From Trachelipus rathkii (lineage: Eukaryota; Arthropoda; Malacostraca; Isopoda; Trachelipodidae), in contig JABUQX010022147.1 of assembly GCA_015478945.1 (NCBI GenBank), positions 10,001-48,982 of the forward strand: DNA of 38,982 nucleotides. The letters run 5' to 3'. The position numbers were made by a program, and so were the translations under genes. This document shows, piece after piece, positions 9,936 through 21,449 of this stretch. Position 1 is the stretch's first letter, and the number at the start of each line of letters is the position of its first letter. The notes beneath the pieces were generated by a model that was not told where the DNA came from, did not search any database, and saw nothing but the letters and a program-made list of their open reading frames with translations.

Positions 9936-10339
9936 AACCCCTCAATGATTTAACATCCAAAACACATACTTCAACATCTCCTCCACCAACACAAAATCCA
10001 ATGACACTTTTCACTTCAATATCATCTCTACTACCGTACAACAACTTTTAGTATAAGCTATAATACTCTGTGTTTTAAGAAATAATTACTTACACGCATA
10101 TCACTCCGCGTCTACAAAGGTCAGTCCACCTTCCTACCATTTCTCGTATTTCTCACCGACACCCCAAAGGCCAACCTTTATATTCCATTTCGATGGTTTT
10201 TATGATCCCCTGTATCCATCGAGTTAGTACCTCAACACTAATCAATGGCGAAGCGCCTACTGCGTCCATCCAAATCATCATTCAGATTATACGAAATAGC
10301 AAACACACACAACAAGACTTGAAGTAAAAAAATATGCTT

Positions 10340-10364
10340 GCAATACTTATATAATATATATAAT

Positions 10365-10408
<44 letters not shown>

Positions 10409-10615
10409 TATAAATATATATATATGTAATATTATATGTATTGGTAAAAATATATATATAAATAGTATAAGTAATATATAATACACTTTATAAAATAATA
10501 AAAGTAATGCAAAGTAGTAAGAAATAAAAATAAATAATATAATTAATATAATAATAATAATAATTATAATAATAATAATAATAATATAATAATATAATCA
10601 TAATAATAATAAGAT
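10340..10615. repeat. (AT)n then (AAT)n microsatellites
   Basis: AT array at about 10345-10490, then AAT/ATA triplets at about 10500-10615, running into the right end of hAT-1. Confidence 0.9.
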
Positions 10616-10721
10616 AAATGCCCTCTAAAATGCCCAAATTGAACAAATGCCCTCTAAAATGCCCAGATAAATGCCCAGGGCATTTGCCTAATTCAAGTGC
10701 CTGGGCATTTACCCATCACTA
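10615..10721 (-). mobile_element. Right end of hAT-1 (AAATGCCC family)
   Basis: Five AAATGCCC or GGGCATTT words within about 100 bp, closing in GGGCATTTACCCATCACTA. Reverse-complemented this is TAGTGATGGGTAAATGCCCAG, matching the left end at 5044. If one trims the last base, the flank ACTATAAT (10721-10728) differs at one position from ATTATAAT (5036-5043). That is suggestive of an 8-bp target duplication but weak in AT-rich flanks. Confidence 0.7.
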
Positions 10722-10940
10722 CTATAATATATATTATATATATACTATATATATTTTAATTTTAACCATATATTGATTATATTTTAAATACCAAATATAA
10801 CTATATATAATATATATTATACTATGTATATATATATAATATATATATAATATAAGTATATATATATAAATATAATTATATATAATACTTATATTATATA
10901 ATATAATAATAATATTATAGTTATGATTATATATATAATA
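10722..10940. repeat. (AT)n microsatellite
   Basis: AT array abutting the right end of hAT-1, interrupted near 10760-10800. Confidence 0.85.
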
Positions 10941-11380
10941 AACCAAGAATGTTAATTTAATTGTTTTAGGAATCATATATTTTAAAAAGTATCATACGAA
11001 CGTGTTTGTATAAATTCCTCTCGAGAATGTTTTTTGGCTACCGTATGTGGAGAATTATACTATCGAAAAGTCAACGAAACCATCCTCAATTGTTTAATAA
11101 CGCTATAAACATTATTTAGTTGTGCTTTGGGTACCAATAAGCCATGGGCCCCACACATAACATGCATTAGATGTTATGTTAAATTAACCCAGTGGTTAAA
11201 AAGTGAAAAAGCGCATTTGCCCTTAGAGTTGAAGGTTGCATGAGCAAAGGAATTCATATACAGGATGCTACTTTTTGCTCACAAATGTATGTGGCTTTCA
11301 ATTCAATAAAAACTAAGCAAACATGCCTACTCCGACAATTAATCATCAGCCATAAAACCAGTCCCCATATAAGATGAGAA
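10941..11380. other. Spacer, nothing firmly recognised
   Basis: No array and no clear coding motif. It could be the 5' part of the protein-coding repeat that follows, but I cannot align it. Confidence 0.3.
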
Positions 11381-12660
11381 CCTAAGCCGATTCCAATAGC
11401 AAACCAGCTCTGAAAGAGTTCTGACTTCAGATGAAGATTTGTTTGACTCTAATGCTGGAGCATCGGTGCTGCAGCAGAAATCCATATATCCCAGACGAAT
11501 CAAATGCAACACCACACATGATTACGCAACCGGAACTAAATGAATTAGTACGAGACCTGTATTTGTATTTGTCAAAACAGCAAGCTGAATCTTAGGTTCA
11601 CGCCTGCAGGAGTGGAATTTGTTAGATCAAAGGTTAATATTAGTATATATAGAAATAGAAACAGAATTAGAGAAAATATTTTACAAAGAGTAATTTAATA
11701 TGTTCATGTTCCGATGTAATGACTTATGCGCGAGCTTGGATTCTGTATTTAGATGGTAATGGCGACTATTCAATAGATGCTGTCAAACATAGCCTAAAGC
11801 CCTCTTATTTGCATAAACTCAAACAATTTCCTCAATTCGGTTGCGCAGCTGTTGGAAGAAGGAAAACATTACAGCAAGATATAATAAGATATTGAAGCCT
11901 ATTAAATATTATGACCACACATGGCTTATCTTTTGTGATCTGAAAGTTGTTGGACTCCTTCTTGGTCTACAGGGAGAATTCACCAAACACTGTTTTTTGT
12001 GTTTATGGGACAATGCCGGGATACTAACAACATTAACGTACGAAAAACATGAGAGAAAGGATACATTACCCGGTCAAAGAGACAATGTTAAGTAAGACCC
12101 CTTGTAGATCCTAAGCGATGTATTTTACCACCATTACATATTAATCTTGGATTGATGAAGAATTTGTATAGGCCAATGATACAGGAAGGAGAGGATTAAA
12201 ATATTTAAGTACGTTTTTCGTGCTTTAAGTAAACGCTAAATTGAAAGAAGGCGTTTTTCGTCAGACCGCAGATTCGACAACTTACAAGTATCCCTCCTTT
12301 GACAAGAAATTAAACCATGATGAACTATCTTCATGGAATTCCTTCAAAGACGTTATAACAGGCTTCCTTGAAACAAACGAATTGAAAATAGCGATCGTAT
12401 ATAGAGAGGTTGCTAGTTAATTACAAGAACTATCTTGAGTTATTACATAAAAATACATTTTTTTACATTCTCATCTGACATTCTTTCCACCAATTCTCGG
12501 GGCAGTAAGCGATGAACAAGGTGAAATATTCCACCAAATATATCAGCAAATGGAGAAAGGTTACTCCAGGGCAATTGGATAACAATGGATGAGTGATTAA
12601 ACTGCTGTTCTGTGAAAGAGAAGACCTTCAGAACGTAAAAAGAAAAAAGTAGTTATCGAA
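11380..12660 (+). pseudogene. Uncharacterised transposon-type protein, broken copy
   Basis: The plus-strand translation over about 1.3 kb in several frames follows a protein family that I know as many near-identical 'uncharacterised' copies in arthropod, cnidarian and mollusc genomes. In order: ELNELVRDLYLYLSKQQAES (11547-11600); the equivalent of an FIDSSK...KAVLLHNGNKYPSIP block, frameshifted (11750-11840); ILKPIKYYDHTW, FCDLKVVGLLLGLQG and FLCLWD (11890-12015); RCILPPLHINLGLMKN (12118-12165); KLKEGVF (12240-12260); LNHDELSSWNSFKDVITGFL (12310-12375); and SDE-GEIFHQ-ish remnants near 12510-12540. Copy number in genomes suggests a mobile origin, but I cannot name a superfamily or function. 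No terminal repeats were identified. Confidence 0.6.
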
Positions 12661-13070
12661 AGTTCAATGTGGCACAAATTCAGGAAATTAAGGTAAATAT
12701 ATATCATTTTTTATGTTGTAAGGCATTATACATACATGTTTTATTACACGTGACATCATAACTTTTAAATTTACTATAAAAATTAATTAATTTATAGTCA
12801 AGTAATAATAATAATATATCCTTGTTTACATACATACGTCATATTGACAGTATTATAAACAACTTTGTGAAGTGCTTGTAACTCAAAACTATAACGTGAA
12901 CAGAATCTACCAAATAATTTCGGAATCTGCAATGAACAATACGTTAGTTTCACCTAATTTACAATTTCAGTTTACGAAAAATCCCAAAATTTGTTTACCA
13001 GTGAATTTATGTTTTTGAGGATTACGAAGGAGTGCCAGAAGTGCAAAAAGTTATTTTTTTAACAATACGA
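12660..13070 (+). other. Probable 3' untranslated part of the preceding repeat
   Basis: Non-coding, AT-rich stretch after the coding remnant. It lacks arrays apart from a short ATAATAATAAT run near 12807. Assignment is by position only. Confidence 0.3.
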
Positions 13071-13180
13071 TACCCATGGTAAACCACAAAGATGGAAGAT
13101 CAGGGTTTCTCGGCTACCGGGGAGACGAACGGCGGGACTCGTTCTCCCCCCTCTGTCAAAAAACAATTTTTGGCAAAACA
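13070..13180 (-). repeat. GC-rich dispersed repeat, copy 3
   Basis: Opposite orientation to copies 1 and 2. It reads GATACCCATGG, ACCACAAAGATGGAAGATC, AGGGTTTCTCGGCTACCGGG, GAGACGAACGGCGGGACTCG and TTCTCCCCCC, colinear with the reverse complements of copies 1 and 2. The open plus-strand frame from 13076 crosses it but is not preserved in the other copies, so I do not call a gene. Confidence 0.65.
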
Positions 13181-13434
13181 TCTGCCTCCTTCACTGCGAA
13201 TACGGAAGTCTTCTTCAGAGCGTACGGGACTGCCAGACTAAAGATGAACAATGATGATTACTAATATTAAGGTCTTATTAATAAAATATTAGAAAAATTT
13301 AAAAACATTTTTTAAAGTTTCCGCCCATTGAAATTGCTCGCTGAATTCAAAATAGTAACTGTTCCTTGCTGGTTCCTTTTTCGATGTAAACGAGTAACGG
13401 TAAAAGAACTATATTTTCGAAGGAACACGGATCC

Positions 13435-13562
13435 CATATATAATATTAATATATATATATAAATATAATATATATATTATATATATAATAATATAGACTA
13501 ATATATATAATATATATTATAATTATATATATATATATATATATATAATTATATATAATATA
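13435..13562. repeat. (AT)n microsatellite
   Basis: AT array ending at the left terminus of hAT-3. Confidence 0.9.
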
Positions 13563-13734
13563 ATATTCAGGAAGGATCGGATGTCAAATTTTTGACATCC
13601 GCGATGCGGATGTGAGATTTCTAAACTCCGCGGATGCGGAGTCGATTTATTTTCACATCCGTGAGCAGATGCGGAATGTTATATGTCACATCCCGCGGAG
13701 CGGATGCGAATGTGGATGTCAATAAAAAAGATAT

Positions 13735-13915
13735 ATAATTATATATATATATTTATATATTATAATATAAATAATAAATATATAATAATATAATATATAT
13801 ATATATATATTATAATATTATATATATATGAGTATAGATAATATATATATATATATATATAATATATATTATATATATATATATATATTAATATATATAT
13901 ATATATTATATAGGA
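13735..13915. repeat. (AT)n microsatellite inside hAT-3
   Basis: Imperfect AT array directly following the left word cluster of hAT-3. Confidence 0.9.
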
Positions 13916-14097
13916 TAACATCATAGCTTCAAATGAGTTCAAAGTTTCCAGGATGCGGACGGATACCCAACTTGCTTTGCATCCACCATGCACACTTTCC
14001 TCAACTCCACCCATCAGAAAGTGGCTTAAAAAAATTATGCTGTTAACTTTGAAGTCATAATTTTTTAATAACAAATTTAATAGGTTTAATAAGATCT

Positions 14098-14125
14098 TCA
14101 AAAATAAATAAATAAATACAATGCT

Positions 14126-14156
<31 letters not shown>

Positions 14157-14165
14157 AAATATAAT
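14098..14165. repeat. (AAAT)n tetranucleotide microsatellite
   Basis: Two blocks of AAAT/AATA repeats separated by ACAATGCTT. This is the only clear tetranucleotide array in the window. Confidence 0.9.
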
Positions 14166-14394
14166 AAAAGTTAGTTACGAAATGCAATTATGTTGTAAGT
14201 TGTCATTTTTCACGAAATATATCTTCCCGTTATTCTTTAGAGTAAATTTTTTAATAAAACAAAAAAATATAATTTTCATTTTGAGAATTATTTTATAATT
14301 TAAAACAAAATCAGCTTTCATTGACAAAAAAAATAAAGAATAAAATTAAAAAACTAAAAAAAATATTTTATAATATGATATATTGAAACTGCAG

Positions 14395-14495
14395 AAATAT
14401 ATTATATATATTAATATCATATAATATATAAATAATATATATAATATATATAAAATATATATTATATATATATATATACTATAATATATATATAT
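14395..14495. repeat. (AT)n microsatellite inside hAT-3
   Basis: AT array directly preceding the right word cluster of hAT-3. Confidence 0.85.
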
Positions 14496-14643
14496 CACAT
14501 CCCGCATCCGCATTGACAATAAAGGAGGATTTGCGGATGTCGTTGAGCTAGACATGCGGATGCGGATTCAGATGCGGAAGTTCCCCGGATGCGGATTCGG
14601 ATGCGGATGTCAATTTTAATGCGGATGTCACATACATCTCTAA

Positions 14644-14713
14644 ATTATATATATATATAATATATTATAATATATATATTATATATAATAATATTATATA
14701 AATATATATATAT

Positions 14714-14747
<34 letters not shown>

Positions 14748-14834
14748 AAATTATCATTATATATATATACTATAATATAATTAAATATATATATATTAAT
14801 ATAATATATACTATATATAATAAAATATATATAT

Positions 14835-14880
<46 letters not shown>

Positions 14881-14882
14881 CA
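14644..14882. repeat. (AT)n microsatellite
   Basis: About 240 bp of AT array starting at the right terminus of hAT-3. Confidence 0.9.
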
Positions 14883-15418
14883 TTTTGTTCTGAATATAAG
14901 TTAATTACCGTTATTTAGCGAAGAAATTTTTCAATGACATTTGAAATAAAAGGCTGCCAGTGGTCCTAAGAATAGGAACGACGGATCCGGCCTCCGGCCC
15001 GCCGGCCCCGGCGAAAAATAAAAAAACCGGGGTTTTCCTTAACCGGGGTAACTGTAAATTTACACTAAATAAATAAATATTTCAAACAAATAAGAAAAAT
15101 ATATATTTTAAGATTCCATTACCCTTTGTTTTAAATTGCATGCAAAAATATAAAGCAAACCTCAAATATAATCATTTTTTTTGGTATTACTATGATTCAA
15201 ATTAAAAATGAGGCCAAATATAATTTTTCCGAGGTTCGTTTCTTAACATAAAAAATATCGAAATTACACTAAAAATAAAGTAATTTAGAATAGGAAATAT
15301 ATATATGGTTAAAATATTACTGTATTTATTTATTAAAGTAATATCTTCAAGAAAAATCAAAATTTTAAGCTCTTCTTTCAATACTTTTACCAATTGAAGT
15401 AAAAAAAATATAGTGATT
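14883..15418. other. Spacer with GC island (14990-15015)
   Basis: AT-rich spacer with a short very GC-rich patch (CCGGCCTCCGGCCCGCCGG) followed by ACCGGGG repeated twice. A similar GGCCGCCGGCC patch lies at 18262, on the other side of hAT-4. No gene is recognised. Confidence 0.4.
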
Positions 15419-15419
15419 T

Positions 15420-15530
15420 AATATATATATATAATATATAATATATATATATAAATATATATAATATAATATATATATATATATATATATATAATATCTA
15501 TAATATATATAGATGATAATATATAGTATA
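15420..15530. repeat. (AT)n microsatellite
   Basis: AT array that runs up to the left end of hAT-4. Confidence 0.9.
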
Positions 15531-16154
15531 GCAAGGTAGCAATTAACGCGTTAAAACCGTTAATAATTCTCGTTAATTCGAATAGAATAACTGGACTATT
15601 AAACGAATTACATACTGTGAATTATACGTTAACGAGTTAAAATTTAACCTACATCCGTTAACCGCTACTTTAATTTACACAAGTTTATAAAATATTTTTC
15701 TTATCATATTTTAAATTGTATTCATACTTTTCTCTGAGCAACTTTTTTTTTCCAAAAATTTCCTAAACATTCCTCTCAATGCTCAAAATATGTTGATTCC
15801 TTACACGGTATTATCCGTTTAGAATGTTTACATGCTTTCTATGTTTGTTATTCTATTTCTTATTGGTTCACTGAAAAAAAAGATAGTGACTGTTGCCGTT
15901 CAATGATCATTAACTTCTTTCGTTCGTAACTAAGAAGTAGTCTCTAATAAGTTGATTTATAATACAAAAAAAAATATACTATTTGTATTAAAACTGTAAA
16001 TTGGCATATGTAATGTTAATAATCATAATAATATACTTATTAAGTAATTAATTTAAAGGTATTAACCTTTGGAAGTATCTTGGCAAGCGGCAAAAGCTAA
16101 TCTGCTAGTCAAAGCCTTAAATATGTAATCTGATAAGCCTTAATATCATTATTA

Positions 16155-16315
16155 ATATTGCGAGATGTTATATATTATTATTCTATTATTATATTATTAT
16201 ATTATATTATTATATATTATTATTAATTAATTATTATTATTATTATTATATTATTCATTATAATATATATCTATATATTATATTATTAATTATTATTATT
16301 ATTATTGTATGATTT
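16155..16315. repeat. (ATT)n microsatellite inside hAT-4
   Basis: Imperfect ATT/TTA triplet array. Confidence 0.9.
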
Positions 16316-17569
16316 TGATGCTTTTTCAAGCCTCCTGTAAGTATTTCTTCAACAGAAAAATTTTCTTTTAAAATTATTCTTGATAAAATAAAACAATGAT
16401 TTAAGTCTAGGAAACCAAGCTTCGTCCGTACACTTCGGACAAGTTTCAAAGGAATAAATTTTAATTTTAAAAATTTTAACAATTTTTGATAAATAAATGT
16501 CGTGTAAACTAATAGCAAAAAATGAAATATCAAATTACATAAGTTTAAAAGTTAGAATTAACTTACAGTGACTTTTGTCATTAAAGATGTTAAATTGAAC
16601 ATCTTCGTTTATTTTAGTGTTTTGTCAATTCTTATTCTGAGTTGAGTTGACTATTCCCCTAGGAAGCAATTCATAATAATAATTTCTTCTTGTTATGATG
16701 AAGAAGTCTTTTCTCTTATTCTTTTTCTTCATTTTTTGGTGTTTTTCTTTAGAATGTTGAAAGTATTTTTGTGCTTTATACTTATGCGACATCTCATACA
16801 CTCTCCCATCCGAAAGTAATTCTCACGAGTTAGAAAAAACACGAGCTCAGTTTCACTGGCTTATAGTACGATCTAAACAAGCTTCCTTCCCGTCTTTTGC
16901 TTTAATATGCTCTTTTAAAAATTAAATTTTAATTGTTCTTTACTTAATTTTTCTTCTGACTAATATTTTCAGTTTTAAATATAATACGAGCTTATCATTT
17001 TCGTTTTCATTCATGATTGGTAAATAAATTATTTAAAGTTGTTCTTTGGTAGTTTCTTATAATAGACTGGGGAATTATTGTTTATTTAGCTCACTGCGTT
17101 TTCTTTTAATTCTATTTCAAAAAGGGTCCAGTCAGACACGATATCTTAAACGCTCGTGAACTAAAGTCTTAGGTAGCAAATTTGGTAGTGTTATAGGAGT
17201 AAGAGTTGATAATTCATGTATGTTCCTTATCTGTAGATTTAACGAACGTAGATACTTCTATCAATTTTTCCATCCTCTTTAAATTTTTATATTAACATCT
17301 AAGAATAATAATTATTTTTTGCTCTTTCAAAGTAAAAGTTTTAACCACTGAGGACTCTTCTATTTTGGATTTGATACTTTTGAATATGTCTTGGATTCTT
17401 AATAATATTACAAGAGGTGTTCGTCTACTATCGAATGTAAATAGAAGGGTGAATGAGCGTTTTCATTAATAAATTTTTTTTCTATCCGATGACAGTAGAA
17501 ATCTGGCCGAAAGTTGGTCCTAACGGTGATCCCATAGATACGTCATTTTTTTGAGAGATTACCTGGTCA

Positions 17570-17695
17570 TATTATATTATTATTAATTATTATTTTTGAT
17601 GTATTATTATATTATTATTATATATATTGATATTATTCTTTATATATTATTATTATTATTATTATTATTATATTATTATTATTATTTATTTCTGC
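17570..17695. repeat. (ATT)n microsatellite inside hAT-4
   Basis: Imperfect ATT triplet array just inside the right subterminal zone. Confidence 0.9.
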
Positions 17696-17908
17696 AACTT
17701 TATGAAATATTTGGAATAAGTTTATGAAAGAATTATCACTATTACTCCCCCCCACAAAATCGAAGACGGGTTAACGTTAAACGATTAACGTTAACGTTCC
17801 ATCACATTCTTTACCGATAAATGCTTTAATAATTAACGACGTTAATTTTTTTTGTTAACGATTAAGGATTAAACGGCGTAACATTTCTCGTTAATGCCCA
17901 CCTTTGTA

Positions 17909-17912
17909 TTAT

Positions 17913-17945
<33 letters not shown>

Positions 17946-17996
17946 TCTATATATATATGAAGTATAAAATATATTTTTTATATATATAGTGATAAT

Positions 17997-18039
<43 letters not shown>

Positions 18040-18065
18040 TATAACTATATATATATAATTATAAT
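17909..18065. repeat. (AT)n microsatellite
   Basis: AT array beginning at the right terminus of hAT-4. Confidence 0.9.
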
Positions 18066-18738
18066 AATTTAATACAAACTTATTCTTCTAGAAAATCAAT
18101 TATTTCCTAAAAAGATTTTCATATGTAATTATAATGTTTAATTGTATCAGTAAAAGATCTTCTTTTTTTTAATTTTGAGATTAAATTAATTGAATTATAT
18201 TTAAATAATCAAAAAAAAGAGACTTTCAGTGTTTTACTTACTTTCTAATTTAGCCTAACCCCCGGCCGCCGGCCTCGGCTCTGGTCGACCGGCGAAGTGC
18301 CGCCCTCGGTCGGGTCCTATCCTAAATGAGCAAGGTTTGGCGAGTAAGTGAATAGGATATAAAGGTTTATTTATCCAATTTATATACCTATTGTTTGTCA
18401 AATGTCCGATTAAAGATTGTTAAGAAATGTATAGACATTCATTATATAATAAAATAATGCAATAAAGTTCTGAGAATCCAAAATATACAAAATAGTAATT
18501 AATTGCATGAATGATTAATATTCCTTTTTAAGGGCAGGGTTCCATAACTTTTGCCTTCGGCTGGAGCTCCAATTTCACATTCACCGCCCCCCCTAAAAAT
18601 GGACATAAAATTCTTAATTTTCATGCAATTTTGATGGAAAAAAAGCAAACCGCATCTTTCTCTGACGGGGTGTATTTCCTGTCTGTAGTCATATTTCAGT
18701 ATTTTTCATTTTTTTCAAACCTATTATTAGATGACCTA
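18066..18738. other. Spacer with GC island (18258-18325), no gene seen
   Basis: AT-rich sequence with one GC-rich patch (CCCCCGGCCGCCGGCCTCGG, then GACCGGCGAAG and CCTCGGTCGGG). Nothing is identified as coding. Confidence 0.35.
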
Positions 18739-18766
18739 CGTCTCTCTCTCCTCTCTCTCTTCTCTC

Positions 18767-18812
<46 letters not shown>

Positions 18813-18836
18813 TCTCTCTCTCTCTCTTCTCTCCTC
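18739..18836. repeat. (CT)n dinucleotide microsatellite
   Basis: About 100 bp of CT repeats with TCC and TTC interruptions. The open frame across it (18631-18873), made of S and L residues, is an artefact. Confidence 0.95.
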
Positions 18837-18849
18837 ACATCTCTTTAAC

Positions 18850-20270
18850 ATTATCTGTTGCATTCACATCTGACTAAGCCAGACGAACGTTCACAGCATT
18901 CAAGCCTTTTTTGCCTTTGAACTTATAACTTGCGACTTGCATTGGACAATGATTTCGTCTTTTGTCTATTCACTTCAACCTTTCTCTGTGGAAAGTTGTT
19001 CACTCATTCAACCTGTTCCACAAATGTAAGATTACTCTGAACCTTTCAACTATCGCCATGTCTAAGTTTCGAAACTATCTTACGCTGAAATGAAATATCT
19101 CAATCATCTAATTTTATCTCAGATCGACAGTATGCGTAAGAGCGCCTCTAACGGTGAACTCTTAATTTATTCTGCCTTTCCCTGTTGATTAGCATTTCTG
19201 AATACTTTGCTTATACTATTGCACAGCTAAAGCTTTCGATAGAATCGGATCAAAGCTTTCATTTCTAAACCTTCCCTTTTTGGTAGCGGCATCTATACTT
19301 CTCCTTGAATATTCTCTCCTGTCATTTCTTTAGAATCTGTAATAAACCATAACTTTATCCGTATTGAAAACTACAATGGTGTCCTTCGTCTGCTCTCATC
19401 CCAATATATTTTCTTTTACATTAATTAATAGCCTGTCTGCTACATCTTTCCCTATCCATTCTTATGCAGATATCTCTACTCTTCATTTACTCTTCATTCG
19501 TAAAGTTCAACCAACAGCAAATTATGCTGCGTAGCTGCAAACTTAAAGAGATTTTGAATCAGATCTTCTCATCATTAAATTAGTGATGAGAACATGGATA
19601 ATGTTTAATGCTTCATAAACTCTATTTAAATTGCATTTTAACTTGAAAAAAATCTTTCAAACACTATATTTTCATCGAAACCATTCACGATCACATATTT
19701 ATTTCTCTTTCAAAATAAGCATTAATAGGATAATTTTTCTGATTTCTGCTCAAACAGTTTCTTCACAACCGCTCCATCTCAATTGCGCAAATAGTCGAAT
19801 AATAGGTGTTCCTCTCATACAGATCTTGAAATGGTGAAATCTAGGGCATTTCATCTCACCCCAATCCACCTCTCCACCAAACTAATCTCCAATTTCTTTT
19901 TCCCTAAAAACTTTTAAATCTTCCTCTTTATACTATGTAACAACTATCATGCTCTTCGCAAACTCTCGAGTCGCATATGATTTCATTGAAAGACTGTGGT
20001 GACATATCTATTCAACAAGCTGATGTTTTAACTGTCCAAACTCCTTTCTCTGACCAGGACATACGCTAAGCTCAATCTTACAGTAGTACTAGTATAAAGT
20101 AGTGACCCATCTTCCCTTTCTATTATCCAGCTTCCAAATGAATTGCAACTTCATACGCCATATTACGTGAATGTAGCGTAATTTAGAATTTCGACAGGGT
20201 TCTTATTCTTTGATTTTTCTCACCACAATCGGTGAAATTCAGTATCATATAACTTTACTCACCAGAGGAG
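18850..20270 (+). pseudogene. Jockey-like LINE reverse transcriptase, degenerate
   Basis: Plus-strand translation over three frames follows Jockey-group RT order: PVPQKCDYSEPFNYRHVS (about 19010-19065; usual DP-NYRPIS), LSDRQY (19112-19135; usual LSDRQYGFR), NGELLIY-like residues, KAFDRIGSK (19229-19256; usual SKAFDRVWH, RT motif A), PFLVAASILLL (about 19280-19310), VLRLLSS (19381-19402; usual GVPQGSVLSP, motif B), LSATSFPIHSYADISTLH (19432-19486; motif C, usual YADDSTLH), and RDLN-like residues near 19550. The second motif-C aspartate is read as isoleucine. The downstream part to about 20270 is only loosely alignable. It is truncated at the 5' side by the CT array. Confidence 0.65.
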
Positions 20271-20277
20271 GGCAATA

Positions 20278-20812
20278 ATATTATATATATAATATAGTAT
20301 AGTATATATCATTATATTATATATATATGTATAGTATATAAATATATATATAATATATATAATTATAAAATATCTATATAATATATATATATAATAATAA
20401 TATATATAGATACCGTGTATATATATATATACCGTTGTATATATATATAATTATATATATATATATATATTACTATATATATAAATATATATATAATATA
20501 TATATATATAATATATAAATATATAATTATATATTATATATAATATAATATATATATACGTTATATAATATATAGATATATATATATAAATATATATATA
20601 TTATGTATATATATTATATATATATATATTATAATATAATATATATATATAATATATAAGTATATATATAATATATAATATATATATATATATACGTGTA
20701 TATATATATAATTAATTATAATATATATATATATATATATTTAATATATATATATAATATATATAATAATATATAAATATATAAATATATTATAACTATA
20801 TAGTATAATATT
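20278..20812. repeat. Long (AT)n microsatellite cluster
   Basis: About 535 bp, the longest AT cluster here, with rare ACCGTGT, ACCGTTG, TACGTT and TACGTGT interruptions. Confidence 0.95.
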
Positions 20813-20982
20813 GCTTTCGTTTATCAGACAATGAAAATGAGACCCGGAGAACATCTCATTGACAAACTTGATGCGTAGAAGATCACAAAAGAAACGCCGG
20901 GGACAGAGGACGTCTTCTGTTACTTATCTAGAATAATTTATTTGGCATTCCTTAGCACGCCACAGTTTCACTTGTAAGTCAC

Positions 20983-21052
20983 CACACACACACACACAAA
21001 CACAACACACGACACACACACACACACACAACACACACCACACACACCTATA
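20983..21052. repeat. (CA)n dinucleotide microsatellite
   Basis: CA repeats with AAC, GAC and ACC interruptions. This is the only CA array in the window. Confidence 0.95.
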
Positions 21053-21449
21053 CACAAACACATCTACCCCAGAGAAATTCAGTGAACAAGGTAATAAGAA
21101 TATTATTAAGACGCTGCAAATAAATCGCGAAATAATGAACAGGTAATAAGCAAATATAATTATTTAAGAACCGTGGCCAAAATAATCAGCTGAATGTGAC
21201 TAATGTGAACTGAACAAACGGACACAAATGAAGGAAGTGTTGTTTAGTAGTGCAATGTATGTGGCGTGCTAAAGTAGGAAGAAGAATTTATTCTGAGAGT
21301 GATTGGAAATGAAGAGGTATGCATAAGAGGTGAAAAGTAAAAGAGAACGTGTTGATATCAAAAATCCAATGATGAGTCGCAAAAGGAAATGAGGGTTTGG
21401 AATTATATATAGGTAGGAGCAAAAGAAAGATTAACAAGAGCAATACGTA
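21053..21449. other. A/G-rich spacer upstream of Gypsy pol, no gene seen
   Basis: Where gag and protease would be expected for a full Gypsy element, I see only A/G-rich sequence with stops in all frames and no CCHC knuckle or DTG/DSG motif. The Gypsy copy is probably 5'-truncated or replaced here. Confidence 0.4.

Larger units (their letters stand above)
7480..10230 (-). mobile_element. Non-LTR retrotransposon (LINE), near-complete RT part, decayed
   Basis: The whole block is C/T-rich on the plus strand because it is a G/A-rich LINE lying on the minus strand. Minus-strand translation gives, in order, the region between endonuclease and RT, the RT core, and the C-terminal ending, spread over all three frames. 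The family is the R2-unrelated, APE-type LINE common in ticks, molluscs and decapods, whose protein ends in a VERM/GRPR/ARRMVHDR-type tail. It sits between the two hAT-1 ends. No target-site duplication or poly(A) is apparent. Open plus-strand frames across the block are antisense shadows. Confidence 0.75.
13567..14643. mobile_element. hAT-3, non-autonomous element of the GCATCC family
   Basis: The left end begins TCAGGAAGGATCGGATGTC. The right end, reverse-complemented, begins TTTAGAGATGTATGTGACATCC. About 160 bp at each end are packed with GCGGATG/CATCCGC words, several forming mini-hairpins: CATCCGC-GAT-GCGGATG near 13597 and ACTCCGC-GGAT-GCGGAGT near 13625. The interior holds AT arrays, an (AAAT)n tract and about 190 bp of unassigned sequence. 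No transposase is present; hAT-2 carries related ends and the transposase remnant, so it may be the autonomous relative. Confidence 0.6.
15531..17908 (-). mobile_element. hAT-4 element (TTAACG family)
   Basis: The left end reads GCAAGGTAGCAATTAACGCG. The right end, reverse-complemented, reads ACAAAGGTGGGCATTAACGAG. Both subterminal zones (15540-15665 and 17770-17890) are rich in TTAACG, GTTAAC and CGTTAA words, including the self-complementary GTTAACGTTAAC-type block near 17783-17798. This is hAT-like design. Inside, a minus-strand stretch near 16850-16780 reads ASETELVFF-LTRE, weakly resembling the S-SERVFS motif of hAT transposases. Orientation is therefore tentative. Two (ATT)n tracts lie inside. 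Confidence 0.55.

Noticed and set aside
10615..10721. CRISPR-like regular repeats of AAATGCCC
   Set aside because: Spacing is irregular, units are about 8 bases, and the position at a TAGTGATG terminus fits hAT subterminal repeats in a eukaryotic genome.
13076..13264. 62-codon open frame starting in GC-rich repeat copy 3
   Set aside because: The other three copies do not preserve the frame.
13567..14643. GCGGATG clusters as a stand-alone satellite
   Set aside because: The clusters sit only at the two ends of a TIR-bounded segment and next to hAT-2 ends, so terminal words explain them better.
18631..18873. 80-codon open frame with a long Ser/Leu run
   Set aside because: The frame is created by the (CT)n microsatellite; no start context or family match.
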